A stretch of 64,000 nt of DNA from Leptidea sinapis (GCF_905404315.1 NC_066288.1:1-64000); one strand, 5' to 3'; shown: positions 29,560-42,268, numbered from the stretch's first letter. Program-made: numbers and translations. Notes: generated by a model from the sequence alone, not told the origin.

Positions 29560-31526
29560 TTAAGAGTACTTCTGAATTTTATCTGGTTCAGCTTCTAACT
29601 CCCAAAAACGCTTGAGATAATCGTCGTTGTCCTTGATTTGCAAATGCAAGCTTGTTATTTTAGTCTTAGCCGAAGATGAATTGGACACTTGTCCCGATAA
29701 AACCCAACCAAAGGCTGTATTTTGCGCGATGAGATTTCCTTTAGGGTGTTTTATCATGCCCTCTAACAAATTATTTGCGTAAACTTCAGCTCCTAGTAAG
29801 ATATAAATCTTACCCGGGGTTGCGTAATTCGGATCAGCTAACTCCAAGTCCTCAATCTCTAACCAATCAGGTGAATCTAGCTTTTCACATGGAAGCATTG
29901 ATGTAAGCGAACCTAAAACATATGCGTTTACTTGAATATAAAATTCTGGATTGTGGCGTGACTCTAAATATAACATAACTAAATGTTTAATATGCATTTG
30001 AGCATCTTCCAGACCTGATACGAACCCATTAACAGAAGTACGTTTTAAGCCAAGTAATTGAACCGCAGATTCTGTAACGAATGAGGCTTGCGAGCCTTGA
30101 TCTAACAAACCACGCACTAAAAGTCTTTCACCATAACTTGATCGAGCCTTAAAAAGTGTTGTCGCCAGTAGAACATTATTACTCTGATTTTCACGCTTCG
30201 AGAAATTAGCCACGATTCTTGGTTCTGCTGTTGACGTACGTGCTTGAATAGTATTCTCAATCCCTGTTTTGGTGACTTCTTGTAAATTATGAGTGTTCTC
30301 TATGGATCCTTCTTTATCAAAGTGCAGCATCGTGTGGTGTCTTCTCCCACATTTCTTGCAGCATGTGGATTGTCGACATTTATTAACCACATGAGTGGGC
30401 TGCATGCAGTTGAAGCACAGACCCTTAGCTTGTACTAATTCTCTTCTCTGTTGTGTTGTCTGTTTTCCAAACTGCTTACATAGATTTAAGTAGTGATTAT
30501 CTCCGCATAAAGCACACAAAGTATCTGGCTTCTTGCTCTCTTGTTGAACTGCTGTGTGAAATGATTTAGTTTTAGTGATTTGCTTTTTAGGTTGAAAACT
30601 TGTTTTAACTGTTTGCTTTCCGGAATCAATCATCTCCAAACTACGAAATCTAGCTTCAAGAAAGTCCACTAACTGCGACCAGGTAGGCAATTCCTCTGTT
30701 AGCATGCTTACTTGATTTTCCCACTTTTTGTGAGACTCTACGTCCAATCTAGAAACCACTATGTAAATCACTATTGTATCCCACGACCTTGTGTCGATAC
30801 CCATATTGTTCAACGCCTTTAAGCAAGCGGTAGTTGTGTCCAGTAGTTGCTTGATAGAATGCGAAGACTCTGAAGACGTTTGTTTTTGTGCGAATAATAC
30901 TTTCATTATGGCATTTGTATTGTAACGTTTGTTGTTGTAACGTTTTGTCAGTTGCTTCCAAGCCTCTTCATAATTTCTTTCAGTGGTCGGAAAATTACGC
31001 AGCAAGCTTTCCGGTTCTCCAGATATACTACTCTTAAGATAGTGTAGTTTTTGCACTGCAGATAATTTCTCGTTTCTGTGTATTAGCGACAAAACATATC
31101 GTGAAATGTTTGCCACTCCTCATATTTGCCAGAGAAAGACGGTAATTGTATTCTTGGAAGTTTGACTTCATCATATATCGGATTATTTGTTACTGAACTA
31201 GGTTTCTCTTTAAATATGTCTAATTTTTCTTTAAGTTCTGACACATATTCGGTATATCATTCCTCAAAAGTATCAAAGTCATCATTCTTGAAATACGATA
31301 AGCCATCTACTTGTTCAGTTGTAGCAATCTGAATAAGCTCTCTATGATTATTCTTAAATTCCGTATATAAATCTTCTAAAATTGTAATTCTTGTCTCTAC
31401 ATATGATTTGGTAACTCTTGATTTTGGGCTCTTCTTAAAGTTCGTCAATGATTTTTCTAATCTCGCAATTAATTCTGCTTGACTTTTAATTAATTTAGCA
31501 GCCATGTCTGCATTCAAAATCACCAA
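29560..31526 (-). pseudogene. BEL/Pao gag and protease, frameshifted
   Basis: The N-terminal part (31526-31257, MAAKLIKSQAELI) ends in TGA, continues in frame to about 31100 (LPSFSGKYEEWQTF), then slips. From 31116 to 29560 the frame is open for 518 residues: the Gag domain (VQKLHYLKSSISGE), zinc motifs CALCGDNHYLNLC and CFNCMQPTHVVNKC plus CCKKCGRRHHTMLH, and the protease with LLDQGSQASFV, the BEL/Pao form of the catalytic D-S/T-G motif. Gag packages the RNA and the protease matures the polyprotein. The copy is dead. Confidence 0.88.
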
Positions 31527-31568
31527 TAATCAAAGAATTAAATCAATCACTTATTAAATTTATAAATG

Positions 31569-31740
31569 ATTACAAGTCCAAAATCGATCGAAACTTTTCT
31601 AAGTTGATGATATTGTAAATTCAGTAAAATATTACAAGTCCTAAATTGATAGAAATTTTCTAAGTTGATGATCTACTTGTATATTCTGAAAAAATATTAC
31701 AAGTCCCAAATTGATCAAAACTTTTCTAAGTCTTTGAAAT
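31569..31740. repeat. Three imperfect tandem repeats in the Pao leader
   Basis: Units of about 62-65 nt start with ATTACAAGTCC at 31569, 31631 and 31696. Each holds (A/C)AAAT(C/T)GAT and CTAAGT. They lie between the primer-binding site and gag. Confidence 0.75.
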
Positions 31741-31780
31741 ACACAAGAGTCCAAAGTCCATTCTCTCACTTTACAATTAT

Positions 31781-31797
31781 CCCTGGTTTCGGCACCA
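31781..31797 (-). other. Candidate primer-binding site of the Pao element
   Basis: On the minus strand TGGTGCCGAAACCAGGG follows directly after the ...TTCA end of the candidate LTR. Starting TGG next to an LTR ending CA is the usual form of a tRNA primer site. The tRNA was not identified. Confidence 0.5.
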
Positions 31798-32032
31798 TGA
31801 ACAATTTTACCTGCGTAGGGATCCACACTCACTCATTAAAACACTGACACTCACATTAAAACACTATTTTCACTCTGATAAAGAACAACAACAAAAATTC
31901 AAACCAACTAATTGATAGGGCAAAACGTTACATATCTTGTTAGCGCGAAGTAAACAATTACTAGCGCCATCTATCAATTTTTATACAAACTTTATATGAG
32001 TAACATCGAAAATCAGTTAACGCAGTTAGACA
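31798..32032 (-). repeat. Candidate 5' LTR of the Pao element
   Basis: 235 nt on the minus strand, from TGTCTAACTGCG to AATTGTTCA, so TG...CA. The right edge coincides with the abrupt start of Jockey sequence at 32033, as expected if the element inserted into that LINE. No second LTR is available to confirm it. Confidence 0.55.
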
Positions 32033-32764
32033 CCCACCAAGAGTGCAGCGGTACTCTTCGGTAACGCGAAAAGCATCCGCGCTAAAAAACGACCGACCGA
32101 CGTCATTAAATTGTATGAAACACCCATACCGTGGGTGAAGGATTACAAATACTTAGGAGTCACGTTCAACAGCAATATGAACTACAAGAAACATATTGAT
32201 ACGATATGCAATAGAGCCCGATTTGTCCTCAGTCGCCTTTATCCACTTGTGTGTGGGCGAAGCAAACTTCCACTCAAACACAAAGTGACGCTGTACAAAA
32301 CCATCGTACGGCCCATACTGTCATACGCAAGCGTCGTTTTCGCGCACACCCGACCGAGCTACTTACGTCGTTTGCAAGTAGTTCAAAATAAATTCACGCG
32401 CATGGCAACAGGAGCCCCGTGGTTCATCCGAAACGTTGACCTTCACCGCGACCTAGAGCTTCCGACGATAGCTCAACACTTTAAAGAGATCTCGCGACGC
32501 TTCTTTGACAAGGCGCCTAACCATCCCAACATCTTGGTTAGGAAGGCATGCGGGTACACCCCCCTTCACCATAGTCTCAACCCAATAAGACGTCCCAAAC
32601 ACGTAACGGTAGACCCGGATGACGACATCACCATTGCGAACGCGACACCCACACAAACACCGACACATACACGCACACACCGCCTTCGCAGGCGTAGGCG
32701 CGGTCAACCACCGCAAACCACTGGTACTCGTCAATCTGACGATGGCCAGCGGCCCGCACCCTAG
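32033..32764 (+). pseudogene. Jockey copy A ORF2, C-terminal part
   Basis: Open from the truncation to TAG at 32764, 243 codons without a start. It contains KDYKYLGVTF, the RT motif E region common in Jockey-clade enzymes, then TLYKTIVRPILSYASVVF and LQVVQNKFTRMATG, the usual C-terminal part after the RT palm. A basic, proline-rich tail ends it. The catalytic FADD/YADD and endonuclease are not in this fragment. Confidence 0.85.
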
Positions 32765-33144
32765 ATACACCACACATTGTTTTGATACACACTTACATAC
32801 ATTACACAAAACATCACCACACTCGCCGGCGAGTGTGTTCTTCTCACCTTTCATCTTTCATCCTCATTTCATCTTCATTTTCATTCTCTCTCCTTCCCAC
32901 AAGCACACACCGGTCTGAGGTTCGAGTCTCCTTAGGAGACGTCCCGCGGCTGTTGTTGCGTAGTCTTTGTGGCCTCCACGGCCCACGTCCTACTTCGCTG
33001 TGAAAGCCAGGGCTGCTAACAGCACAGAGGAGGTTTTAGTCGGTATGGGGCGTCCGCTTACGCGGACACTCGAGTCCGACATACTACGCCCCGTTCCGGG
33101 GCGTAAATACGTAACAGTATTTCCTCCTCTCAAAAAAAAAAAAA
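32033..33144 (+). mobile_element. Jockey-clade LINE copy A, 3' part
   Basis: Starts abruptly at the Pao LTR edge with the end of RT, then the thumb and C-terminal region, a CA-rich 3' UTR, and a short poly(A) (33132-33144). It is the same family as copy B (36898-41393, opposite strand), with which it shares about 280 nt around SAAVLFG to LYKTIVRP. Confidence 0.85.
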
Positions 33145-33660
33145 AGAAAGGTGAACATTTTTTTAGGGTTCCGTAGCCAAATGGCAAAAAACGGAACCCT
33201 TATGGATTCGTCATGTCTGTATGTCACAGCAACTTTTTCCCGAAAGTATAAGAACTATACTGTTGAAACTTGGTAAGTATTTTCACACAAAAATAGAAAA
33301 AAAGCAATAAATTTTGGGGATTATACTTAGAACTGAAACTCAAAAATCTTTTTTCATCAAACCCATACGTGTCATGGATACATATCTATGGACAGGTCTG
33401 CAAAAATGATATTGAGGTTGCAAATACCATTTTTTTCTAAACTGAATAGTCTGAACGAGCTACTTCCAAAGTGGTAAAATGTCCCCTCCCTCCCCCTGTA
33501 ATTTCTAACACAAGAGAATGATAAAACGTTTTTTTTAGTACGTCATAAATCGTAACCCGCAATTTTTTTACACTGAACTACAAGAACTTTTATATTACGT
33601 TACTTGCTGCTACGCAACCCTTCATGACCGTGTTCGACTCGCACTTGGCCGCTTTTGTTA
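33145..33660. repeat. Dispersed repeat with AGGGTTCCGT inverted ends
   Basis: Starts with AGGGTTCCGTAG and its inverse ACGGAACCCT about 15 nt later (33166-33200) and ends near GACTCGCACTTGGCCG. I recall this as a very common repeat in lepidopteran genomes. No coding sequence was seen and its class is not determined. Confidence 0.5.
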
Positions 33661-35378
33661 TTTGGTTGAGTTCTCGTGACAGTTTTCATCATGCTCGCTT
33701 AAATGTCACTGCTTATGGCGGCGACGTGGGACGGGTCGTTCCCTTCTCTTAAATATGGTCGAGGGAGGCGATGGCTAGCCCATGCGTCATGCTCGTTAAC
33801 GGACGCTACTTGTGGTGGTAGGGTGATCCTGTAGCCGGAAAGTCTGCTTGATGGTTTTAAAATTAAATGTTATTATATTTTAATTGCTAATAAAATGGTC
33901 GCAAAATACCATTATTTATTTATTTACGGTGTGTGTGGATTAATGCAGTTACTGTACTCAATAGCTTTTGATTTGTCTTAATTTATGGTAACGCCAGTTG
34001 TCCAAATAACATACAACCTTTTCCTTAACCCTTTACAGTCCATAGTTTCCCAACCTTATTTTGCTCACCGCCCACTTTGAGAATATTTTTTTTTCTAGAG
34101 AATTTTCGTGTATTTTTTTGCCTTTTCAGACTATATTTTTTAATCTACCCACGCCCCATCTGCGCCATCTCAATGCCCCCTAATTTTCTCTGGGTCTTCT
34201 ACTGCCCCCCCAGAAAGTCTCAAACGCCCACAAGGGGGCGTTATCGCCCATGTTGATAATCTGGCTTACACCTTTATCCTAGCAACTTAGCTGGTACAAT
34301 TTAAGAATAAACCGCGAGCCGCGACATTTATGGTCGTATGGCGTAACACACATTCCGTCAAGTAACCGCACGCGAAGGTTGAGCTCCCGCAACATTTAAG
34401 TATAAATCCAGGAAATCCTCGTATTCCTGTTGATTTGCCGCCGTGAGATCGTAGTGATTTCTTCGTTAAGTGTCCCGCGATATTATATTGTGGTTCACCA
34501 GCACACTCAGGCGAATATAAAAAACCCAGGATCTTGCAGAAGAGGTGAGTACCGGCTATTCCCTTTACTCCAATGATTCCTGTTCTGTTCACCTGAGTAC
34601 CTCCTTTTATTAATACAGTCCACTTTAAATTCCCTGGCGCAACAAATTTACATTTACTTTTTTAAATTTACGTTTGAGTACGTTTGTTCCATCACTTTAC
34701 AAATTATATTGTAATTGAAATGATTTGTCATATGATGAAAATGTAAATCTTGATTTAAAAGAGTAGCAATGAGTTTCTTACTACTTCTTCTCATTAGCTC
34801 AACCCTTTACAATGTAGCGGTAGATTCAATAAGAATAAAAAAAAAATACATTCATAAGTGTCATTTCCGTGACCTACATGAATAAAGTGATTTTGATTTG
34901 ATTTGACGGATGACCAGAAACAACTGTGTGTGGAGTAGCGCCATAAAATTATGAAAAATATATCGGGGGACAACCATTGGCTCAAATTGCGTACCAAAAT
35001 TGCACAATGACAGTAATTAATATTTTACATAATAAAAATATATTGTTCTCACTAAAACACAACATATTAGTGCCTTTCACGTACCGACAATTACAAAGTA
35101 GTGTTCACTGAGTGCTAAACAATAAACTTGAATGTCGTTGAAACATTCTCGCACCATTCAAACAAAATACGAGTTTTCATTTTACACGGTTTCAGTTATC
35201 GAGTATTACAGCAGTCACAATAGGTTTCCATTTGTAGATATCAATAGACCATTGTCACTCGCTGTATTGTTGACACCTTATCCCGTTCACGCTCGTCGTG
35301 ATCTATAACATATAATATATTGGATCTCGTTTGGCAAAGAAGGGCATTGTATTGTCCTTAAACTGACTGGTTTTCTTT
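33661..35378. other. AT-rich subtelomeric DNA, no gene recognised
   Basis: No credible ORF, RNA gene or element end. A stretch at 34880-34905 (AATAAAGTGATTTTGATTTG) looks like the tail of a retroposon. A C-rich part lies at 34145-34245. Confidence 0.5.
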
Positions 35379-35520
35379 AGATAAGAGAGGAGGTCAACGA
35401 CCGACCGGGTCACCTGACGGGAGGTGGTCATCGCCATTTACACTCACTCGCAACACCGCAAGGACCACAGGAGCGTTGCCGATCTTTTAGCTAGGTGCGA
35501 CCCAGAAAGGTTTAGAAGTA
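35379..35520 (-). mobile_element. Short fragment of a CR1-like LINE 3' end
   Basis: The phrases GGTCACCTGACGGGAGGTGGTCA, ACTCGCAACACC and CAGGAGCGTTGCCGA match, with many changes, the layout of the better preserved fragment at 56446-56800. Too decayed to translate. Confidence 0.5.
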
Positions 35521-36897
35521 TTTAAGGTGGCATTGAGCAGCAGGCATCAGGTCAAATAGCTCTGCGGAACACTCCCCGTTATAAGTAAGCGGTAGAAGAC
35601 ACACAGAGAAAAGACTCCTTCACGCAGGCGATCAAGCCATTGCCAGAGGAGGACCATGATGAACTGATGAAGAATTATAATAAAAAAAATAAACTACGTT
35701 TAAAAAAACCGGCTTCAAAAACTGAAAAGTATCAAATAACTAAAAGTTTAATTTAATACACCTCTTATGCAAACCTTGACCTTTAATATTAATAAAAAAC
35801 TATTATTTGTATGTGCTACCTATTGATAGGTTTTAAGTCACGTAAACTGCGCGTTGCACACAGGGACTGAGGAATATGTGGCTTTTGTTATTAATTATAA
35901 TTTAAAATTCAATAATTTTAATAATTTATGTGCTTATTTTATATTATTTATGTATTAATTATAATTATATCTGACTGTATTATTATGACAATTAAGTGGG
36001 CCACAGTAGCCAAGTAAGAATTTCAAAAGAAAAAAAATTAAAAAATATTTGGAGTATTTGACCGGGAGTCATACTTCTATGCCGGTTCTACTCTCTTCTC
36101 TCTGTAGGTCAGTTAAATCATGGGCACCAATTTAACAAGCTTTTTTATTGTAGAGATTTGATGCAATGGATCAATATTGTGGGTCCACTAACAGCAAACG
36201 ATGCTGCTAATTTTTTTTTATTTCATGTGAATCATCTTCTACATCGTATTCAATTCATCATTATTTACCTTATTGTCTAATCTTCCTTGGGGTGCATTTT
36301 CAAGTCGATGTTTCCTCTATGGAAATGATCAAATAGAAGGACACGATACATGAGCCGTGCCTCTCCAAACACAGCACTTATATTTCGATCTGTTTCTGCT
36401 TCGTATCTTCCACGCCAGAACTGGTATTGAAATAGTACTCTACTAAACCCCTGTTAATTTGGAGTAGTGCACCCATTGATAGTGGTTCATGTTCAGTATC
36501 TGGGGGCACGGCAGTGTCCCAGCAATGTCGAGCAAAATTAAGTCGTATGTCCGTACCATCCCTTTCTCAAAGCAGTTCAGGCCATTTTCGACCCCCAATA
36601 ACTAATAATAAAAGTAGAATGCTAAATTTTTAGTAACCAAGCAGGCATTGTACAAACACGATATATTTTAAATTTCATTCAGTTCGAACCAGTAGGTTTA
36701 GAATTATAATCAGTTATTTTTTTTAATTTTGTCAGTAAATGAATGATAGTAAAAAGTCTAAAGCATTTCTAGCAGACGTAGAATCCTCAAAATTAGAACA
36801 CAATTATTGTTTTATAATAAAAAATAGTTTATTCGCTGAAATGTGGGTACAATTAGGTCTAGCATTAAAATTAGTCACCTTACACATTCTACCAGGT
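35521..36897. other. Non-coding AT-rich DNA
   Basis: No coding frame with family similarity. The right edge is the broken 3' end of Jockey copy B. Confidence 0.5.
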
Positions 36898-39316
36898 CTT
36901 ACGATGGTTTTGTACAGCGTCACTTTGTGTTTGAGCGGAAGTTTGCTTCGCCTACACACAAGTGGATAAAGGCGACTGAGGACAAATCGGGCTCTATTGC
37001 ATACAGTATCGATATGTTTCTTGAAGTTCATATTGCTGTTGAACGTGACTCCTAAGTATTTGTAATCCTTCACCCACGGTATGGGTGTTTCATACAATTT
37101 AATAACGTCAGTCGGTCGTTTTTTAGCGCGGATGCTATTCGCGATACCGAAGAGTACCGCTGCACTCTTGGTGGGGTTCACTTCAATCCGCCATTTTCTG
37201 AACCAGTTGCCTAGTTCATCGACAGCGGCACTTTAATGTTCTTGCTCAAGGATGAGCGGTTCGAAAGAGCGGAGCCAAAGTAGAGTGCCGTATCGTCAGC
37301 GTACTGAGTGAGCTGGACATTCGGAAACTTGGGAATGTCGCTCGTGAAGAGCGGGAAAAGAGTGGGAGAGAGGGCTGAACCCTGTGGCACGCCGGACCTG
37401 ATAGGTCTGGGTGAGGATATGGTGCCCTCTACTCGATATCGGAAGGAGCGATCAGTAAGGTAGGCTCGTATGATGCGCACGAGCCTGTCTGGCACTCCCA
37501 GTTGATACAGCTTGAATACTAAGCCGCTGTGCCAAATCTTTTGGAAGGCCTTCGCGACATCGAAAAACACGGCTGCCGTGGTAGCGTGAAATTGACGCCG
37601 TATGAGAATGTACTCGGTGAGTCGGTGTGCCTGCTGGGGACACGAGTGAGTGGTTCTGAATCCGAACTGTATGTCGGGTATTAGGTTAAGCTCCGCGATG
37701 TAATGATTAAGACGCGCCAGAATTAATCTTCCGTAAAGTTTCCCGATCGAGTTAATTAAGCTAATAGGCCTATAGATACTCGGATTAGCTTTAGGTTTAT
37801 TGGGTTTTGGGATGCCGATAACAATGGAATCCTTCCATTGTTCGGGGAACGCGCTATTAGACAATATAATATTAAAAATGGTAACCAATAAAGTAATAAG
37901 AGTCGAGGGTAGGATTTTAAGAACTTTGTTTATAGTGTCGGGCCCCGGGGCCTTCTTGGAGTGAAGCTCCTTAATAATTAGCTTCACCTCTTCGTAAGAG
38001 GTGGGTTTAATTACATCGCCGAAGGGCTCAGAGCGGAGCGACGTTCAACTTCACGATCAACTTCGTCAACGTGTGACGGGTCGGCTACTGCATTTGGAGA
38101 GCACTGACTCTCGAGACTATCGGCGAGGCATTCAGCCTTCTCATCCATCGAGCGCTGGCTGCAGTCCCGGTCTATCCAAAGGAGCCATAACAGTGGGCGC
38201 CTCCTGTTTGAACGCGCGAGGCAGCTTCCAGAAAGCCACATGTGATGGCTTAAGGTTGCCGAGCAAGCGGTCCCAACGTTCGCCGCGGAGTTCCGCGATA
38301 CGTTCCCGTACCAGCCGCTGTAGGTAGCGGAGGTGGCGCCTATTCTCGATCGACGGATACCTATCGTTAACTCTAGTGGCTCTGTGCTTCTGCGTGAGTA
38401 AGTCCCTGACCTCTGGTGGCAGGTTAAGGCGATGCGGTTGCATCGTCGGGACCTGCCTTAAGCAGGCCTTGATCCTGTTCTGGATGTGTGACGTCACATG
38501 AGCACTGTGAGCCGTGTCAACCGAGTCGATGACGTCCGGTATAAGGTCAAGGTCGTCGGACTTGATAGTCTCGAGATCCTTTTCCAGCCGTTGCCAGTCG
38601 ATCACTGTTTTCGTCGGTGGTTGAAAGTTAACCGGTGGGCCTTGATTTAGGACGACGGGCCGGTGGTCTGACTCTAGTTCGTGAAAAACTTCGATTGAAT
38701 TTACATTGAGCGTTACGTTTTTAAGTAACGAAACGTCTAGTATGTCGGGTCAGTGCGGTGTCGACGATATCCGGATATCGTGTTGGTTCGTCAGGTGCTT
38801 TTACTGAAAAGTTCCGCGTGTCTGTTAGAGAATCCAATAAAATTCTGTTTCTATTTGTGGTGTTTGGCGTTAAGATCGCCGCCCACTATGACTGCGGGCC
38901 CGTGGCCGAGTAATGCTTCGATATCCGTGTCTAATTTTGTTTGTTAGGCGGAAGATAAGCTGAAATAACAGATAATAACTGATCGACTGGTGATTCGCCA
39001 TACTGACTCGGATGGCAAAGGCCTCGATGTTAGTGAGGATCGGAGGATCGATAGGTATACAGTGTAGAGACCTTTTAAAATTAATAAGGGTACCATCCAT
39101 ACGGGTGGTGCGATCATTCCTGACTAAGTTATAATTAGCGATACGCGGATCGCGTATACGTGGTTTAAGAAATGTCTCTTGCACTAAGAATAGGTCTAAT
39201 TGATGTTCGTGAGCGAACTCCTTCACCAAGTCTAGTTGAGGCTTAAGGCCTTGGGCGTTAAAATACGCTTTACGGAGCGTATGTGGTTTGACCCGTCCGC
39301 TTATGTTATTATGCAT
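36898..39316 (-). pseudogene. Jockey copy B ORF2: endonuclease and RT, broken
   Basis: Starts with an ATG at 39316 (MHNNISGRVKPHTLR, then AYFNAQGLKPQLDLV, the endonuclease start). VQETFL and, after a frameshift near 38950, GGDLNAKH belong to the endonuclease. A linker (38605-38141) precedes RT: KKAPGPDTIN, YRPISLINS, IQFGFR, VFFDVAKAF (first catalytic Asp), GVPQGSALSP, and QYADDTALY (catalytic pair) at about 37290. A further slip near 37200 leads to SAAVLFG and KDYKYLGVTF. At least three frame changes make it non-functional. Confidence 0.87.
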
Positions 39317-39329
39317 CGCGAATGTTTTT

Positions 39330-40745
39330 AAATTTCCTCCTTATATCGGTGATCGCGCGGAATACTATGGCGTTGGCGTTGTCTGCCATAAGTTGGAGGA
39401 GCGACTGCGGGTCGTCTTGGATAGTCACGAGCCTGTAGGCTAGGGCCGTAATTTCATCTATGTCGAACTGCTCCGACAACTCGAACATGAAGGCAATGGC
39501 GGTGCCGCCAAGGTTGCTTGATGACGCGGACGCGGGCGCCGGTGGCCTCGGTCACGGGACCGAAGCCGCCGGACGGGACGCTAGTGGTGGCCGGAGGGGC
39601 GCGGGGGCCGCGGGAGTGGTGGGAGTGGCCTCTGTGGCAGCGTTGGCAGCCGGAGAAGACCTCGCCCAAGCGTTTGCCTTGAGAGGCTGCGCAGGTTTGA
39701 AGGTCGGAGTGAACTCCACCTTCTCTGCTCTGCCTTGCGGCTGGCGGCGCACTGGGTGACGCTTGTGTTTGGGTGCCTTGAGACACCCGCGATAGCTCGC
39801 GGGGTGCCCCTTCTCCCCGCACAAGACACAGGCCGGGGGCTCCGCGCATTGATCTGGTCGAGGGCACTCCGGCGTGCCGTGTTTGCCGAGGCACTACACA
39901 CTCCTCGGGGTGTGTTCGCAGTTGCGTGCCGAGTGCCCGTATAACTGGCATCTGTGGCACTAACCGGGTCCCCCGCGGTTGCGAGGAGCTTCGGCAAGGA
40001 TGCCCTGCAGAGAGCAAACCGATTTAATGTTGAATATGTCCTTTCCCTCTTGTGTGAGGTCGAGGACGACGAGAACCATGTTGAATGGTTGTTTGGTGAT
40101 GGTGCCGCGCATACTGTGCACCTGGTGTGCTGGGTAACCCTGGTCTTTGAGGTCCAACAGAATGTCGTCCTCGTCTATCTATCTCTCTGGGGATGTTCCT
40201 AAGCACGATACTCTGACGCTTCTCCTCAGGCAGTGCGTGCGTATGGAAACCCACACTCAGCTCTCTAAGAAGAGATGTCAAGGCGCGGTGGTCCCCTACC
40301 TCTTTAGTCTCTAATTTGATCAGAGATTGGTACGCTCTCGCCTGGAAGGAGAGCGTCATCGGGATCTTATTCTTGATGACCAACCAGCAGTCTCGGTCTC
40401 CTATAAAAATAGGAGGCGGGCGCTTGGTCGGAGGAGGTACGCGGGCTTAAGCGGGCGCGGACGCGGGAGTGGAGCCAGTCGTGGCCGCGGCTTTCTTAGC
40501 GGGCGTGTCATCTAAAGAAGGCGATTCGCGACCGCGCTTCCTCTTGCGACTGACAGTGATGAAGCCGTCAGCATCCGACGCGACGCTCTCCACTCTCGAC
40601 GGCAGAGCGGTATCTATCTATTGGGCCGGTGATGGACTGGAAGCCTGAGGGGCTTCCGTGCGGTCGAGGGTTGCTGCGGCGACCTTAGGTGTCGCCGGGC
40701 GCGCCTGCGCGTTAAAGTACGCCTGAAGGACAGGTGGACGGGCCG
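39330..40745 (-). pseudogene. Jockey copy B ORF1 (Gag-like)
   Basis: Recognised in pieces. An N-terminal part rich in Pro and Ala with KRKRGRESPS carries an in-frame TAG near 40620. A domain follows around LSFQARAYQSLIKLETKE and, after a frameshift near 40178, KDQGYPAHQVHSM, which has the look of the PRE_C2HC region of Jockey Gag. The zinc knuckle CVLCGEKGHPASYRGC is at about 39825-39780. The end is Ala/Pro-rich. Confidence 0.75.
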
Positions 40746-40803
40746 ATCTGGTGATCACTTTCCTGGTGATTCACGGATTTCGCTTTTATAGTGGCATCCA
40801 CTG

Positions 40804-40805
<2 letters not shown>

Positions 40806-40853
<48 letters not shown>
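40806..40853. repeat. (TA)n microsatellite
   Basis: About 24 TA units inside the leader of Jockey copy B. Confidence 0.95.
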
Positions 40854-40856
<3 letters not shown>

Positions 40857-41393
40857 AATGGACAACAACCCCCGCTGCCCGAGATAGGCAGAGGGGGAAT
40901 ATAATACTAAGTGGACAACTATGGTTTAGTTGTACACTTGAACATTAATAAAATGTTAATTATAATAAAAGTAATGGAAAAATTAAAAGAAATTGATAAT
41001 AAAAATTATGCCTAAGACTTAGTTTTGATGACCGTCGTAGCCTGGCTGGGCCGGAACCCCGATGCACGCTGTGCAGGCCCCCGCCGGGAAGACACACACG
41101 GCACGAACTGCAACACACAAACACACACGATTAGCGTGCAGAATCCTGAAACACAAACATTGATGCTAACTATCACGATCGTAAAACCGGGTAATTAGCA
41201 CTGATAATAACAGCTACGTTCTACGAAGGAACGTAGCAGGTGCGAGACACAAAGAGTCCCGAACAATAGCACGTGATAACAAAAGCAAGCTCAGGTAGCC
41301 TGAGCAGATAGTGCGATAACGCAGGTACTAAAATATTCGAAGGAGGACAGATAACGCAGCACGTGTGCTCGCGTTGCCTGCCTGAATCGAACT

Positions 41394-42063
41394 GAATAAG
41401 AAATTCCATGTCATTATAAGTAATTAAAATAAAATGTACAGTAATAACGCAATATAACCTAGTCAATTATAAAACAAGATCACAGTTTATCAGCGTATAT
41501 AAATATCCAAATTCATCAATAATTATTATATTATAATATTTTATCCATGAAATAGTCATTAATTTTTAACCGACTTAAAAAAGGAGGAGGTACTCAATTA
41601 GATTTTTTTTGTACTTTTTTTATTACTCAGCAACAAGTAATAACTGTAATTTGTATGTTTATACAAACAAGAAACTATATCAAACAATTAAAATCATAAG
41701 TTTATGTAAAAAATTCACAACTAATAATAATAATAATAGAAACAATAATGAGAGCGTGAGCGAACATATTACTTGGGCTTAAATTTGGGTGGGTATCGCT
41801 AGTATCTAGCCAATACAGGGGGGTAGGCCCCCTAAAATCGATATTTGATATGTCGTGACATTAGTCGTGTCGACTCCTACTCTTAGTTACATCGTATTCA
41901 ATGTGGAAATGATGATTGAACGAACGAAACATTATTCGATATTATCGTTCCTAACCCTACTCTTAGTTAAAATGTCAGAGATGAATATTCGAATTTGACA
42001 AATAATCAAACGTCACTTTTACGATAATCTCAACGACACCTGCTCGGCTGTCGTTGAGTATTA
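41394..42063. other. AT-rich spacer before the Helitron
   Basis: No gene. The phrase AACCGACTTAAAAAAGGAGG near 41569 is a repeat end that I recall from many moths. A short TAA run lies near 41723. Confidence 0.45.
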
Positions 42064-42268
42064 TCCTACTAATATTATAAATGTGAAAGTTTGTATGTCT
42101 GGATGTATGTTTGAACTTCTTTAACGCAAAACCAATTGAATAGATTTTGATGAAACTTTACAATAATATAGCTTACACACCAGAATAATAAAAAGGCTAT
42201 AAATTATAAAACTATAGTGTGAATAAAACAAAATATAAAACGAAGTGTGACTTTTACTAATGAATACA

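Larger units (their letters stand above)
28713..32032 (-). mobile_element. BEL/Pao-type LTR retrotransposon, 3' half missing
   Basis: In minus-strand order: candidate 5' LTR (32032-31798), primer-binding site (31797-31781), leader with three imperfect repeats, gag with zinc knuckles and protease, and pol as far as RT. It stops at about 28713 where telomeric repeats begin, so the rest of RT, RNase H, integrase and the 3' LTR are absent. Several stops and frameshifts make it non-functional. Confidence 0.88.
36898..41393 (-). mobile_element. Jockey-clade LINE copy B, lacking its 3' end
   Basis: Minus-strand order: 5' leader from about 41393 (shared with copy C at 63393 onward), gag-like ORF1, ORF2 with endonuclease and RT. 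The element stops at LYKTIVRP, just where copy A continues, without poly(A). Many stops and frameshifts. Confidence 0.86.

Noticed and set aside
32619..33003. Plus-strand His/Ser-rich frames after Jockey copy A
   Set aside because: They come from the CA-rich 3' UTR of the LINE and have low complexity.
34287..34592. Minus-strand 101-codon frame
   Set aside because: No recognisable domain, mixed composition, in repeat-rich DNA.
39454..40017. Minus-strand 187-codon Arg/Ser-rich frame
   Set aside because: Out of frame with the Gag zinc knuckle that occupies the same DNA in the neighbouring frame.
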